Source: Symsagittifera roscoffensis (lineage: Eukaryota; Xenacoelomorpha; Acoela; Convolutidae). From it: 60,000 nt of DNA. Below are positions 1 through 12,400 of this stretch, in pieces. The notes beneath the pieces were generated by a model. The model had not been told where the DNA came from, made no database searches, and saw only the letters and a program-made list of their open reading frames with translations. Where the stretch lies: the NCBI RefSeq assembly GCF_963678635.1, contig NC_087062.1:88947845-89007844 (forward strand), written 5' to 3'. Position 1 is the first letter of the stretch, and each line of letters opens with the position of its first letter. A program made the position numbers and the translations under genes.

Positions 1-185
1 GTTTTTCATTGATTTTCCAGGTTATGAGCAAACATTAAAATTGTAATTAAACTGCCGGTTTTTTAAAGCTTGATATTGTTGTTGTGGCCTTGTCTTCAAC
101 ATCAGAAAGCAGGTTTTTTTAAAAACTTGAACACTGCATTTATCGAGGCTTAATTTTTGTGTCTAAATAGCGGTAGTTTGTTCAG

Positions 186-1185
186 GTTTAAACTGTGCCA
201 CGTGAGTTTTGTGAGTGCAGCCTTCACCTACTCTCACTGTGCTGCCATCATCTGCCAAAGTGTCTCCTCCCCCACCAAGTGGAGAGCCTATCTGTTGCTC
301 TTCTCCAAGCCCAAATACGCCAAACGATTCGCAGTCTTTATGGCCAGACAATTCGACGTCGGCTACGAGAAGTGGCAGAGCGAACAAGCAGTGGGAACCC
401 TGGATTTGGCAGTGGAACAGGAAGCACTCAAGCTCAAATCACGTCTGAAGCAAGGGTTGACAAACAAGACGTTTGTTCTGGATGACGAGGACGATCTTGT
501 CATTACGCCCAAGACCTCGACAACTACACCGGGTGTCCAACATGCAAAAACATCCTCGGATACAGGAAACGAGGCGGGAGACAAAACCGAACATTCATCG
601 GAACACAACTGTCCCACGACGAACAACTCAGGTCAGATTTCGCACGTGACATCATCTTCATCCTCGGTCAACGAGGTTTTCGCTGAAGCTCATAATGAAG
701 ACCAAGCAATTGCAGATCAGCCTCGTGATCCTCGTGATCAGTCCCAAATGTCGCGGAGAATAGTAGGAACCCGTCCGCAATCTGTAACAACCCCGACTGG
801 ATTCCCATCTCAAAGCGTCCCTCAACATCTTCTAGATTCGCGAGAAGGTTACAATGAGTTTGCCAATGCCGAGCGAGAACTATGTTCCCTGATGAAGGGA
901 AGTCACGTGCAGAAAGACCACTCCTCGTCTCCCATTTTGGACGACCCTTTTGCCTCGAGAACTGCAGCGTCATGGGCTCCTCATCAAGACCCGTTCATGT
1001 CCTTTTTCGAAATGCGTAATTCAAACATGGACCCATCCGATACCTCTTTCTCTTCGACTTCTTTGTTCTCAACTCAGATGTCAAATGGAGGCGTGTCAGG
1101 ATTCACCCCTTTTGAAAACATTGAAGAACACAAAGTTGGCGAGCAAGAAGAAAATCAAAACCAAAACTTCTTACTCGAATTGTGA
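186..1185 (+). CDS. terminal coding exon of an unrecognised host gene (5' partial)
   Basis: The frame is open from about 157 to a TGA at 1185. Likely 3' splice sites are the AG at 184-185 after a T-rich tract, or the AG at 219-220; both keep the same frame, so the true exon start is uncertain. The first ~75 residues are ordered-looking, with a short hydrophobic stretch, then a basic segment (SKPKYAKRFAVFMARQFD) and a helical stretch (LAVEQEALKLKSRLKQ). The remaining ~230 residues are rich in Ser, Thr, Asn, Gln and acidic residues and are probably disordered. It shows no similarity to the retroelements nearby. I do not recognise the family and assign no function. Upstream exons would lie outside the window. 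Confidence 0.55.
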
Positions 1186-1547
1186 TTTCAAGTCGAGTAA
1201 TTCTTTTCGAATTGCAAACGAGCGAGTCGTAAAATGTCCTCGTCATCTAGTTGCTGACAAACCCGTCCACCTCTTATTTATTCCTCTGACTTAGGTGACA
1301 TTATAACCAATTTGGCTTTCATTTTCCGTTTAATTTTCAAATGCCTATTTTTCTGATTCCTCATTGATGCAATTCTGAATAATTAATTCAAATTCGTTTT
1401 CGTACTTTCTCTTTGAACCTAAAGCTGAACTCGTCCTGTGTGGCTATAGTGTAGAATGCATCTTTTTGCATCTATATTAAAATCATTGTAGTTGTTTGCT
1501 CTGAAAATAGCACAAAAAGTTCCGACATCATTGATAAAAGCTATCTA

Positions 1548-1553
1548 AATAAA
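1548..1553 (+). terminator. candidate polyadenylation signal AATAAA
   Basis: AATAAA lies about 360 bases after the stop codon of the preceding exon, in AT-rich sequence. It is the clearest canonical hexamer downstream of that gene, but such hexamers are common by chance in AT-rich DNA. Confidence 0.3.
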
Positions 1554-2854
1554 ATTATTTTTCTCCAAATTTGCGTCGTTTTTTGGCGTAGTGTGACAAG
1601 ACGAACGAAAAATTAGAAAAATATCAAATTTGGCATAATAGACCACAGTTGTTTTGAATAAATAAATGAATAACAAATCAATTAGCAGACTTTTATGATT
1701 TGTCAACCAAAAAAGCGCCCAAAATTGAAGCTTCAAAAACTAGCCTTTGCGGAAAAAAATTAAGTTTGGAGTAAAATGAGTAAAAATAAGATTAAAAGCA
1801 AATATTTCCAAATGGTTTTTGTCGACAATGAATTTTTGTCGTTCTAATTGCGACTGAAAGAGCTTTAATGTGATATACTACTCTACTTATTTTGATGATT
1901 GTTTTTGGTCCCTAATTTGAGTGAAAAAAACTTAAGAAAATTACAAAACACACCCCAAGACAAAACTCCTCACTTTCAGTAGTTGAAACAACAATACTGC
2001 TGGTATCACGGTCGCAAATTATTTGTAACGGCTTCTCTTCAATCTGTCTGAAAATTTTTTGTAGTATCAAATATCTCATTTTTTGAAAATGTGATCACGA
2101 GCAATGTCAAGTACGAAGTGACATAAATTGCGCCTTAATGATATACAATTGGGCAATAAATATCAGCGGAAAATAAGTGCTTATAAAGGTTTGCCATTTT
2201 TATGTGTTCGCCACTTGTATCACAGCGCTGCGGAAGTCAACAAAAACTAAACTAACTATGATTGTGTTCGATCAAACCCAAGAGTGTTCAGGTATGCCGT
2301 TGTTGGTTCATTCAAGATTTCAGAAAATCATTTTTTATCAAATTATTAAGAAAACAGATATAGCTGTTTGAGGTGCAAGTGGCTCAGAATTTTCAAATCA
2401 CAATAGTTTAAAATGGTTGTCATCAAAATTGAGTACAGTTTCGTCAAAACGCAAAGAATGGAGCTGTAGCTGGAACAAAGCTGCAAAGAGAATTGTTGAG
2501 CCATGATTCTGTGTACACAAGCAAACGTGCTCAGATTTTAACAAATTTATCGGACTTTTTAGATCTTTGAAATCATTCCGACCTTCAAGTTTAAGCTCAA
2601 GTCAAATAGCTCTTTTAAGTTTTGCGTTTGCTTTTTTTTTCGGCGTGTTCTTTCTTCTCTGAAAAATTGCATGGCTTTTTTAAAAAGGTTTGCCATGAAA
2701 TAAGGCAAAAAATTGACGTCTTCGAAAAAGTACAATCGTGTTGTATTGATCTTTTGACAGTTCAAGGCAGTTTTGACCATTCGATTGCTATTTCAACGCC
2801 CTTTCACTGTCTGAATATCAGAAATATTTCAGAAATTTATACTTCTGTAACTTT
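1554..2854. other. AT-rich intergenic sequence, no gene seen
   Basis: Only short chance ORFs are present. The ORF that starts at 2622 reads through about 75 codons of this sequence before entering the retroelement; its first part has no counterpart in the other element copies, so it is an accidental fusion. Confidence 0.5.
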
Positions 2855-3493
2855 TCACGTTGAAGTCTACGGACCATATCAAGTGATGCTAAAAGTGGAT
2901 CGAATTAGTATTTATACCATGACCTACGTCACGACAGACAATGACCAAAAAAGACAGATATATTTGGGCCAGGATGAGCTGAAAGTCCGTAGAATTGGTC
3001 TTGACGCCATGATGGAACAAGATGCAGTACACATTGGATACGAAGCAGATGTGACTGCACATCTCTTGGACCTCGATGGAAAGAAAATCGGAGTTACAGG
3101 ACTCCTAGATATAGGAGCAGTAGTCAGTGTAATGCCGATAAAGACATGGGAAAGGATGGGTTTCACCAGGGAGGACCCGATACCGACGAACATAAGATTG
3201 GCAGCTGCCAACCGCGGAGCCATCTACGTGGTCGGGAGAAATCCGGTAACAGTCCTTCATATGGGAGGACGGAACCTCTGGATGAGTTTTCTCGTGGTGA
3301 AGAACCTGGTAGATTCGGATCAGTTCATCCTGGAGCGTGACTTCGTCAGAAATTTTGACGTGATGATCGACCCTAATAATGGACTGATAAGGATTAGGAA
3401 CCCAGACAGGAAAAGTGTTAAGCGAACAGTAAATAGAATAAGAACTGATGAGAATAAGATACCAATTTTTTTATACAGAAAAGTAAAAGATTA
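2855..3493 (+). pseudogene. copy A retropepsin-like protease region
   Basis: This is the aspartic protease part of Pol, which in intact elements cuts the Gag-Pol polyprotein. The open frame (residues ~78-290 of the ORF ending at 3493) contains LLDIGAVVSVMP, equivalent to the LLDTGAVVSVMP active site of copy B. The active-site triplet at 3109-3117 is D-I-G instead of D-T-G, which should abolish catalysis. A later conserved block reads QFILERDFVRNFDVMID (QFILGRDF in B), the flap-to-C-terminal part of retropepsins. The frame stays open to 3493 although the rest of copy A is badly decayed. Confidence 0.85.
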
Positions 3494-4780
3494 GAGCACA
3501 GGCAGGCAGTTGTAGCAATTTTTAGGATGAGAATTTTAAACCCATTGTGTGATAGTAAACAGGTTTGCCTGGTACTGAACCCAAACAGTCAAAATTCAGT
3601 GGTTTTAGGCCGGAGTTTTTCCGTCACACGAAACGGGCTGTGTGTGAGTGTATTTATGAACGGTTTCAATCCAGCGTGGAAGGAAACTTGGATACGCTTT
3701 GCCAATGAGGACGCACTATGAAGAAACGCCGAACCTGAAAAAGCACCGAGTAAAAGACTTTCCAATTCATGCAAATAAGGTTTTGGTTCTAGAAAAGATT
3801 ATTGATATGAAATTTTTAAATAAAGTGTTTTCAATGAGATCTGAAACAAATGACGGCTTATCGACCTACTCGAGTTTTCCGGAACGCCCCTCGTCATATG
3901 AACAAGAGCCGAAGAAACCGGTTTTGCGGAAAATAGTGCATCTAAGAGGTAAGATAGGGGAAGATCGGTAAGATCGGTTTAGAAAAAATCAGTCTTAAAT
4001 CGGATTGCAGACGTTTTTTCTAAACATAAAGCCGATATTAGTTGTTGTAATTTCTCTATTGATATTGGAAGGCGCCGTTCTCAACACAGGGAGGGAGGGA
4101 GGCGTATGAAACCTCATAAATCGGAGGCGTGCAGAGCGCAAATAGAAATGCTGCTCGAATACGACATGATAGAATTCTCGAAGTCACCTTTGGCTTGTGG
4201 TGTTTTCATGGCCAAGAAGAAAAGAGGACAGCTAAGATTCTGCTGCGACTTTCGCTACCTGAACCCGGTTGACTACAAAGGACGCTTACCCAATAGCGCG
4301 CACAGACGAGAGCCTCTCGAAGCTTGGCGATGCCAAGTTTTTCACCACACTGGACGTGGGTTCTGCCTTCTAGCAGGTACCCCTGCGAAAAAAGGATAGA
4401 GAAAAACCGGATTTGCATGTACCAGTGGAAGAGGATGCCGTTTGGCTTATGCAATGCGACGGCGACCTTTCAAAGACTGATGGCTCAGGCTTTGACCAGC
4501 ATAACAAAGAGGTATGATAATCTCGTGATGTGCTATGTGGATGTTGTAGTGATAGCTACACCCACCTTGGAGGACCACATTGACAGACTCGATGAGGTCT
4601 TTGACTGCACGAAGAGAGCTGACTTGAAATGCAAACCCTCGAAGTAAGAGATTCTTAAAGACTCATTTAAGTACCTGGGAAAAATGGTAGACAAGCATGA
4701 CGTGAGGCCGGATCTGGATGCGTTAACATGGCTGTGTTAACATGGAAGGCCCCCAAAACGGACACGCAGTTGATGAGCTT
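3494..4780 (+). pseudogene. copy A protease-RT linker and reverse transcriptase
   Basis: The linker (3494-4010) and RT (about 4010-4780) align with 39594-40930 of copy B. Recognisable RT pieces are MLLEYDMIE, RFCCDFRYLN, QWKRMPFGLCNATATFQRLM, and the catalytic YxDD box, which here is YVDV at 4534-4545 (the second Asp is Val). Several frameshifts and stops separate the pieces. Part of the palm around the first catalytic Asp is scrambled near 4290-4400. The gene is dead, but its Ty3/Gypsy RT origin is clear from PFGLCNATATFQRLM and from the order of the domains. Confidence 0.85.
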
Positions 4781-5343
4781 CGTAGGAATTGCGAATTATC
4801 ATCGAGATCATAAAAGGATACGCAGACAAAGTCTATCCGATGCAGCAGCTGATGCGCAACAAAAGAAAGAATTTCGAATGGAATGAAAGGGCACAGGATG
4901 CTTTCGAGAACATAAAGCGGGAGCTGTGCGAAGCGCTAGTGCTAGGCATGCCTACGGAGAAAGCCATGTTTGTTCTCGACACTGATGCTTCAGTGGTAGC
5001 TATCTCCGGAAAACTGCATCGAGAGCAGGACTGGAATGGGAGAACAGTTCTCCGTCCCATTGCATACGGCAGTAAGGTGTTGAGCGACACTGAGATGAGA
5101 TACGGTGCGCCAAAAGCAGAAATGTTTGCGCTAGTCACGCTTATGGAGAAGTATCGCGCCTACTTGGGGAGTGCTCCCTTTAATTTGCGAGTGGACAACC
5201 GAGCCTTATCCTGCGTGAAAACTTACCCGATGGACCACAGCTACATTGGTCGATGGATAGTCAAGTTGAATGGCTACCACATGATAATCGAGCACAGGGT
5301 GTGTGACAAGCACCAGAATGCTGACTTCTTCCTTCTGCGGTAA
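4781..5343 (+). pseudogene. copy A RT thumb/RNase H
   Basis: The open frame 4789-5343 carries the Ty3/Gypsy RNase H signature VLDTDASVVAISGKL (first catalytic Asp), AEMFALVTLMEKYRAYLG (Glu helix) and LRVDNRALSC (third Asp). The last catalytic region, KHQNADFFLL, runs into a stop where copy B continues with ADSLSKK. The domain removes the RNA strand of the RNA-DNA hybrid during reverse transcription. This segment kept an open frame, but the neighbouring RT is broken. Confidence 0.85.
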
Positions 5344-6490
5344 TAGGCTCAACGAACGTTTTGACACCGCTATCATCTTCAAGTCATCTGCCGCGTTATC
5401 AAAGACTCAGCATAAAAAATGAGTTTTTTGAAAGATTCATTCAGAAGCAGGCCAATCAGGCGGAAATCAAGGAAGGGTTCTCGTTTTTGGACAAGGAGAC
5501 TTACGAAGCGCTTCCCTTGACGAGATGGCCAGACAAGTCAGGACATCCTATGCCAGGCGATCTCGAATTACCAGTGGAGAAAGCGGCAGTGATTAAGATC
5601 TTATCCAAAAAGGAGTCAGTGCTCTTGGATCTGTTTCTACGTTTAAAGCAGTTTCAACAGGAATTCTCTCGCTTGAACATTAACAGCCTCTCGTTGCTGG
5701 ACAAAACGATGCAGGCCACACCAGAAGTGATGCGGATACTGGGTGGGTTGTCGGAGAGAGAAGTGACTAGAGATGACCCTGAATGGGCAGCAGCCATAGC
5801 TTCGCTGACAGTCAGTGAGAAAGTACTGATAAAACTATCAAGACGCCAGCACAAAGAAATTGATAGGGTTTGTAAGACAGTAGTTCAGCAACTAGTATCC
5901 TCAATTCTTCAAAGCGTACAAGAAAAAGGAATAGGAGGTCGGGACTCAGAAGAAGTCTTTTTCGGGGCGCCCGATCAAGGTCTGATAAAAGCCGAGTCGA
6001 AAAACTTGGAGCAAGAAAATTTGTCCGGGTAGTCGGAAACTGAATGAAGTGGATACGTAGATGGACAAGACCAGTTGGATAAAGTTTTGTCCGGGGAGTT
6101 TAGATGGACGAGTAGAACATGCACATCAGAATGTGCCGCGGAGACATGCTCTACGACAGACTCAATTGTCGAGGACACCTCGAATAAACCGGAGGTTGAC
6201 ACGTACTCGGACAGAAACTCGAGTACGGGATCAGAGTTTTCAGAGTTGGCGATCCGCACATTACTGATGGAGACTCGAGCAAGAGACTCGGACATGGAGG
6301 TGTATCAAGACCCTGATAATGATTGCTACCTGTTCTCGAGTGAGAAAGTCTTTGATAACGCGGCAGATGACCTGGAGATTAAAGCGGTGTCAAAACGTTC
6401 GATGAGCCTATTACCGCAGAAGGAAGCAGTCAGAATTGACCTAGAACCATTTAAACAGGAGAAAATGCCATTGGCACAGATTTGGTGAGC
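5344..6490 (+). pseudogene. copy A Pol spacer between RNase H and integrase
   Basis: This aligns with the ~1 kb stretch of copy B between RNase H and the integrase zinc domain. The encoded sequence is helical and charged (frame 5361-6032), then Ser/Asp-rich (6075-6488). I see no known domain. Two short peptides of the LSG(E) type are encoded where the DNA carries the repeated TTTGTCCGGGGAGT-like motif (about 6020-6033 and 6086-6099). It is longer than the usual Gypsy linker, and nothing visible shows its role. Confidence 0.7.
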
Positions 6491-7796
6491 TAAGATGGAA
6501 GATGACCCGAGAGTCATGAAGGCATACTTGAAGGCGAGATACAGACTCTTGGATTTACTAAGAGCGCAGAGAAATAACCGCATGACAAGTAGCTTGAAAA
6601 AATGGATTGAAAATGGGGCACGAGACAAAGGAGATTTAGAAGAAGATAGTCACCGGATCTTGAGACAGTGCTATATGTAGAAAGAGGGACGGTTATATCT
6701 GAACAAGAATGGAGTGTGGCTTGCAAAAGCAGAGAAGAGGACAAAATATAATTGTACAAATACAACGCAATAGTGTTGCCGCAACTCTAATCAAACGGAA
6801 CTTTTATTCAGGTCACATGATCAGATTGGCAATCAAGGAATAGATGAAGTATACCAGAGGTCTTTGAAACGCTTCGAGTGGCCTGGGAAAAAGAAGGCAT
6901 GCGAGAAGTTATTTACGGCATGTCTGTCATACCAACAGGTGAAAGATCCTAGGAAGTTGCGATTCCCATTACAGTCAATCGAGTCATACGAGTTGAATGA
7001 AGTGGTGCAGATCAATCACCAAAAGATATGTATGACAGACAAGGGCTATGATCAGGTCTTGGTGATACTCGATGACTTCACAAAGTATGCAAAGGCCGTG
7101 CCATGCATAACAGCCTCAGCCGATCAATACATGGATAGCAAGACATAGATGCCCGATGACATTCCAATCAGACAATGGGACTGCTTTTGTAGGAGAGCTT
7201 ACTAAGGAGCTCATGAGACCTTCTCAAGTAGCTCAGGCTCATTCTACGACGTACCATCACCAAACGAACGGCTTGGTTTCAAGAAAAAATCTACTGTGGT
7301 GTCGATGTTAAGGGTGTATTGTTCCCGATACATGACTAATGGGGATAGGTATTTGCCACAATTCATGGGAGCTTACAACAGTTCGCAACATTTCATCGCA
7401 GCAATTAGTCCGCACATGATGTTGACGACATGAACAGGCCTTGATTTTGACTTTCTTTTATCCGGAGTATGAAGAAAAGAAGACATCGCCACAAGTCTGT
7501 GTAAGGGATGTGATCAAACGTCAGCAGGAACTAAACGATTTATTTAGACGCAACAAGCTCAGGCGAGGCAGAGGGAAAAGTTTGATAGAAAAAAAACAGC
7601 TGGTGCAAAAGCTTACTCAGTAGGAGACTACGTGTGGGTTTTTCTGAACGTTACTCCTGAAGAAATGGAGGGGACCGTTCATGATAACGGAAGTGCATCA
7701 GGAGGGACGTTTTCACAGACTGAGTACCAGCCGAGCTGCGCACTTTTAAGACATTAAACCACATAACCCATCCATATAAGACTAATGTATACCTAA
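6491..7796 (+). pseudogene. copy A integrase
   Basis: Remnants of the H2C2 zinc domain (FRSHDQ-like at about 6805, then CLSYQQVKDP, with the second Cys of CxxC changed to Tyr), the catalytic core (EVVQINHQKICMTDKGYDQ, where the first catalytic Asp of copy B, IDHQ, has become Asn) and the QSDNGTAFVGEL block with the second Asp near 7170. The NGLVERQN block is partly destroyed near 7270. The C-terminal chromatin/GPY-F-like part is recognisable near 7660-7730. Integrase would join the cDNA ends to the host genome; this copy cannot. Confidence 0.85.
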
Positions 7797-8448
7797 ATGG
7801 TGACGGACCCTGCCTGCGAAGTTAATGAGAAAGGCACCAGGGAAAAGAACGATGGGAATGAGGCACTGGAAGAAGGAACAAGCCCGCCGCTGGACCTGGA
7901 TCTTAAAGAAACATTTGAGGCGGATGAAGAAACCTTACCTTATGCAGACAAGGATTGGGACAATCCCGAACAGATAGAGGTTCCCAAGAACTTGGAATCG
8001 GATCTACCCTTTTCGACGCCGACACAACAAATTGACAGGGCAAGACCCACAAAGAAGTATAATCCTCACGGAGACGACTTTGTACTGGACAAAATAGACC
8101 TGAAAAAGATAATAGAAAATCTGGTGGGTCTGGAGGAGATAAACGTGTCACAGGTAGACATTGTCGACGATCAAGACAAAGAATGGATCGTTGATCGGTC
8201 TAAACCCGAGATGGAGTTTGACGACGAACAGCAGCAGTCTTACGAACAAGAATTGACAACACATGCGCGTTTTGGAGTGGTTGAACGAGATGACGTCAGA
8301 CCCAAAGGAAACCAGTGTCACGATTCAAGACATGGACCGCGAGAGCATGGAAAAAATAAAGAATCACAAACATGATCCTTCCTGGGCAGCCCAGGAAGGG
8401 CCATTGTTCCTTTCTGCGTCTAACCTCAACTTTATATCCGGCATGTGA
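7797..8448 (+). pseudogene. copy A Pol C-terminal acidic extension leading toward the macro-like domain
   Basis: The frame 7797-8375 aligns with B 35935-36516 and C 59296-59994. Conserved pieces are PACEVNEKGTREKNDGNE, KKYNPHGDDF and EFDDEQQQSYEQ. An overlapping frame (8263-8448) continues through DRESMEKIKN and SWAAQEGPL without a stop. This suggests that the ancestral Pol read straight on into the macro-like domain. The extension is acidic and has no known domain that I recognise. Confidence 0.75.
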
Positions 8449-8559
8449 TCGAAGGGAACGACGGGGAAATATTTGTCCGGGGAGTGGGGGTATGACTTTC
8501 ATTAAAAATTGCAATAGAAACAAGTGATTTAGAGGCAGAAACAGATGAAGGCCCTAAGG

Positions 8560-9063
8560 AACCACACATAGGGAGAATAGAGGAGTCGTATTTTAAATTG
8601 TCAAATGAATACTCAAGTAGCATAACACTAACGGACAGCGATTTTATTCTTACAGATAGCTCCTGTGCGATAGCTATTACCGCCGATATGAGTTTTGGAA
8701 CAGCATTAACAGCAGACTTAGGAGATAGTACAAAAACATTGAGTTTTTGTGGAAGCAAAGACCGGGAATAGGGGGTGTAGCAGCTCTGCCACCGACGGCT
8801 TCACAGACACCAGGGAAGTGCTTATACTTCTTACTGACGAAGGGGACGGAGAAGCAGCATGTGGACCCTGATGATCTAGTTTTGTCCCTGACGAGACTTA
8901 GAGACTTCCTACTGGAGAGGGGAGTGAAAGAACTCTCGCTTCCGGTGTGCGACCCGAACAGAGGACGACTGCATCCTTGGGAGCTATACGCGCTGAAAAT
9001 TGTAATTTTTCGGATGGCAACAGAAGTGTATTTACATAAGAAATATTGTTTGAGTATAGGTTG
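8560..9063 (+). pseudogene. copy A macro-like (ADP-ribose-binding) domain remnant
   Basis: Read across one frameshift near 8730, the region encodes CAIAITADMSFG-like, then PGIGGVAALPPTASQTPGK, YFLLTKG, SLTRLRDFLLERGVKELSLPVCDP and a final YLHKKY strand. The order (small-residue turn after a D-x-S/M strand, GxG turn, LVTK strand, 'LRD-helix, V+ELSLP strand') matches the macro fold of the TARG1/OARD1-like type known to bind or remove ADP-ribose. The frame 8747-9064 is open. The assignment is by pattern only; the usual catalytic Gly-rich loop is altered (CDPNRGRL). Confidence 0.55.
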
Positions 9064-9410
9064 AGTGTAGGTTGAGTACAGAATGTGTAATGTTATTATG
9101 TTATTGGGATCTTTGGTTTGAAAGGGTTAGTGACCACGAATGCTCAAGTAATAATTCTAGGAATAGATCGAAAATTGTGTAGTGTCCACTCTTAGATCAG
9201 ATTCCGAGATTTTAGACTGAATTGAATTTTAATTTGTCTTATGATCAGAATTTTTTAATTTGAATATTTTTAAACACGTTTTAAAATGAATTCGAAGCAA
9301 TAATGACAGTCGTGACTTTGTTTCTAGATCCTGGTTGATCAATTTAATCTTTGAATTTCGACCTATTGCGAAAACAATTTATTGAAATCATACAACTGAA
9401 TCGAATCAGA
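9064..9410 (+). other. copy A spacer between Pol and the giant ORF
   Basis: AT-rich non-coding sequence matching 58153-58555 of copy C. It ends with a run of GAATCGAATCA-like sequence just before the ATG at 9411, as in copies B and C. No promoter can be named from it. Confidence 0.5.
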
Positions 9411-12400
9411 ATGGACAACTTTGTTGAACTGATTGATTTCGCCGAGGTCTACGTGAGGCCAGTCATAGACGAGCTCTTTCGTAGACAACTGGAGATATAC
9501 TATGCCCAGGATGAGCCAGAGGTGGCCTGACGGACAAAATTGACGGCTGCTCTGACGAACATTCTGGGGCATGATAACCGTGGGTCAGCCCCACGGAGGT
9601 TTTGCTGATGGCGGCTTGGGGCGAGCAAGAAGTGTTGGACCGCCAAGTTTGCCTGTCATGAGATTGAGAAATGGAGCTCTCTCGGTTTAGCTATTTGGCG
9701 CACGAACCCGGGGTGGGTATTACGAGGACGTACCAACCCGGAGAGATGCCTCTACCAACTAGGCCTAGGCCCGGCTTGAGGAGTAGGTATCAAGCTTTCC
9801 ACCAAGAATTGAGTAGCGAGGCTGCCTCGTCTAGCTCACAGTTGAAAGCTGCGGTGCCTGCCAAGAAAGCAAAAGTAGAAGAAGAAGTACAGATGAATGA
9901 AACCATGGATTATCTGAACCAGACGAGAGACGAGCTGGAGCGAGTGAGAAAAACCTTGGCCAGAAGTGAAGAAGATAGAGATATGTAGAAGAGACTGTTT
10001 GAAGACCTAAACAAAAAGCAAGGAGAGGAGATAGAATGCTTGAGGCAGGAATATTATGAGCGATCTGAACGGTTGAGAATAGCTAAAATGGAACGACCGT
10101 TACCCGCAGGGAGCGTTCCCCGTGGGATGTTGCCGATGGAGCTTCAGACGCCTCGCGAACTAAGTCAAACAACGGAAGTGCAAGTCCCAACAGGACCCGT
10201 TAGAGTGACAATCCCTGAATCAAGTGACAACCTGGGTGATCCAGTCGGGGAAAGAACCGTGTAGCAGCCAGTGGAAGCCGCTGGCCGACTCGTGGCCAAT
10301 AGGACTTCCAGGTTCCGGGGTGACTGCACCCAATGGAACAATTGATGATACCGGCAGAGTAGAGTTCTCCTCAGAAGTAGGAAAGAAGACAGGAGCTGCT
10401 ACAGCAACAAAGTCAGTAAAAACCTCCAACAGCAACATCAAAAGATTCCAATGAAGAAATTGTCGCGTGTGCTAGACATACATAAGAACAATCAGATGAA
10501 AAAAAAGCTTCACGGGAGTCCCGGAGACAAATATGCGAGCATGCTTCAACAGATCGACTTGGATTCCAGCGATAAACATGCAGCAGCCGCCCTTCGGAGC
10601 GTCACTTATGATATTGGGCGATAGTCTAGCGAGAGTGTTGCAGAATTTGAGAACCTCATGGATCACCACTGTGATGGCAATCGGAGGAGCCACAGTAGCC
10701 TATCTTTATCGAATGGTTGAATTGATGAACCCGGAATGAATCGTGGTTGTGATGATTCTAAAAGGCACCAAAAACGTGTCAAGAAGATCGGATTCGGAAA
10801 AAGCTCAAGGGGAAGCAATTATGATGTGTTTATTTTCTGCGGTGTTGCAAAAGTTTCATGGCGCGGTACTGACAGTCTGCACTATACCAATGAAAGCAAG
10901 GACACAGTCAAGCACGGCTAGAAGACACAATGAAAAAGTCGGGAAGTGGAACAACATAATGCGTAATCTGGCAAGTCGGAATGCTGGACAAATGATCCTG
11001 ATGGACTTGGAGCATGAGCTTAGAGCTCTGGATCAAGCCAGATTCACCACTGAGGGAATACACTTCGACAGTCTAGAAGGACAAGCCTGGACGAACTGTG
11101 TCTTCCAGGAACAATTAGATGAATTGGAGGTCAAACTGTTTGACACTGGAGCCCTATGAACGGAGAAAGCGACTATTGTGCAGGCAATTTCAACCTTTGT
11201 GCACTCTAATCGGGATCAGTCCCAGCCGCCGCCGTGCCTCAGTTGATACAGAGCTCGAGGGAGCAAGAAACGAGGTCGGGCGTATTGAATCGACTGGGTG
11301 AAGTACCAACGAGGAGTACCATTCATCCCCGACGAAGGCTGGGACCAGTCAACCAGACGACAGATAGAACCTACGGCACCTCCGCATCCGAGACGACGAC
11401 GATGACTACGAGTAGGGAAGAGAGGCGTGCTGATAGGAGTTCCCTAATGTGTTCCGTAACTTTACCGTCCCTTTGGCACATTTGCTATCAAGGTTTACTA
11501 AAATTGAACCTTCAAACAGTAAGATTTGCAGCTGATGCAATGAGAATGCTGAATGGCGCGAGACTGTCAGTAAATGGACTGTACACGATCGTAGGAGTGG
11601 ACTGACTGATAGCACGAAGTATCAACTTCAGCTCTACGTCAGCATTACGGTTGGCTGACCTTGAGGGACTGCGCTCAAACAACACCATGGGTCCTGTGAA
11701 TGCCAGACGATTAAGAAAAAATCACAGTCAGTAAGCCAGAGAGGAGAGACCGGGAAAATTCTTGACAAGAAGAGCACCCACCGGGCAACATGTCAAGATT
11801 TTTAAACAGATGCGAGCGCCTTCAGCTCAAGTGAAGGAGAGAGCTTATCCGAAGCAAGTAGCACAAGAAGGTGATGTAGAAAGATATGGTGAATTGCAGT
11901 TCAAAATTCACGAAACCTTCTTCGCTGCCTACTACAAAGCAGAGATGAGAAAGGCGAAAATACTAGTAATTGCAAGCTCGGTTTTTGTGAACACCTCCAA
12001 GTCCCTGTTCTGGCCTGACGTGATAGTTTTGGCGGGAACCGACTTGGATGGGATGCAATCCATATCATGGGCAATTGGGATTCAACGACAAGCTGAAATG
12101 AATCCGATAACGATCGTTTTTGCCGCCATCAATGATCACTTGCACAGCAGAGGACTCCTGAGCAGACTCAAAGAGCCAGCAACGGCAGAAACCGCGGTGT
12201 GGCCCGCAATCAAAGACGTTCTGGAAGCCATGGGTGAGATCATGGATGTGTTAAGAGAATGCTGATTCTGGAAGATAACTCCGAAGCCAGTGTTTGTGTC
12301 ATCTCCAGGATATGCACACCTCCCGGACCGACTGAAGTTTGTGTATTTTCTGATAGCGCTCCTCTCAGAAGGGAAGTATGATGTGATCATACCTGCCCCA

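Noticed and set aside
2622-2854. N-terminal ~75 codons of the ORF ending at 3493 as part of a real protein
   Set aside because: No counterpart upstream of the protease in copy B; it is flanking DNA read in frame by chance into the element.
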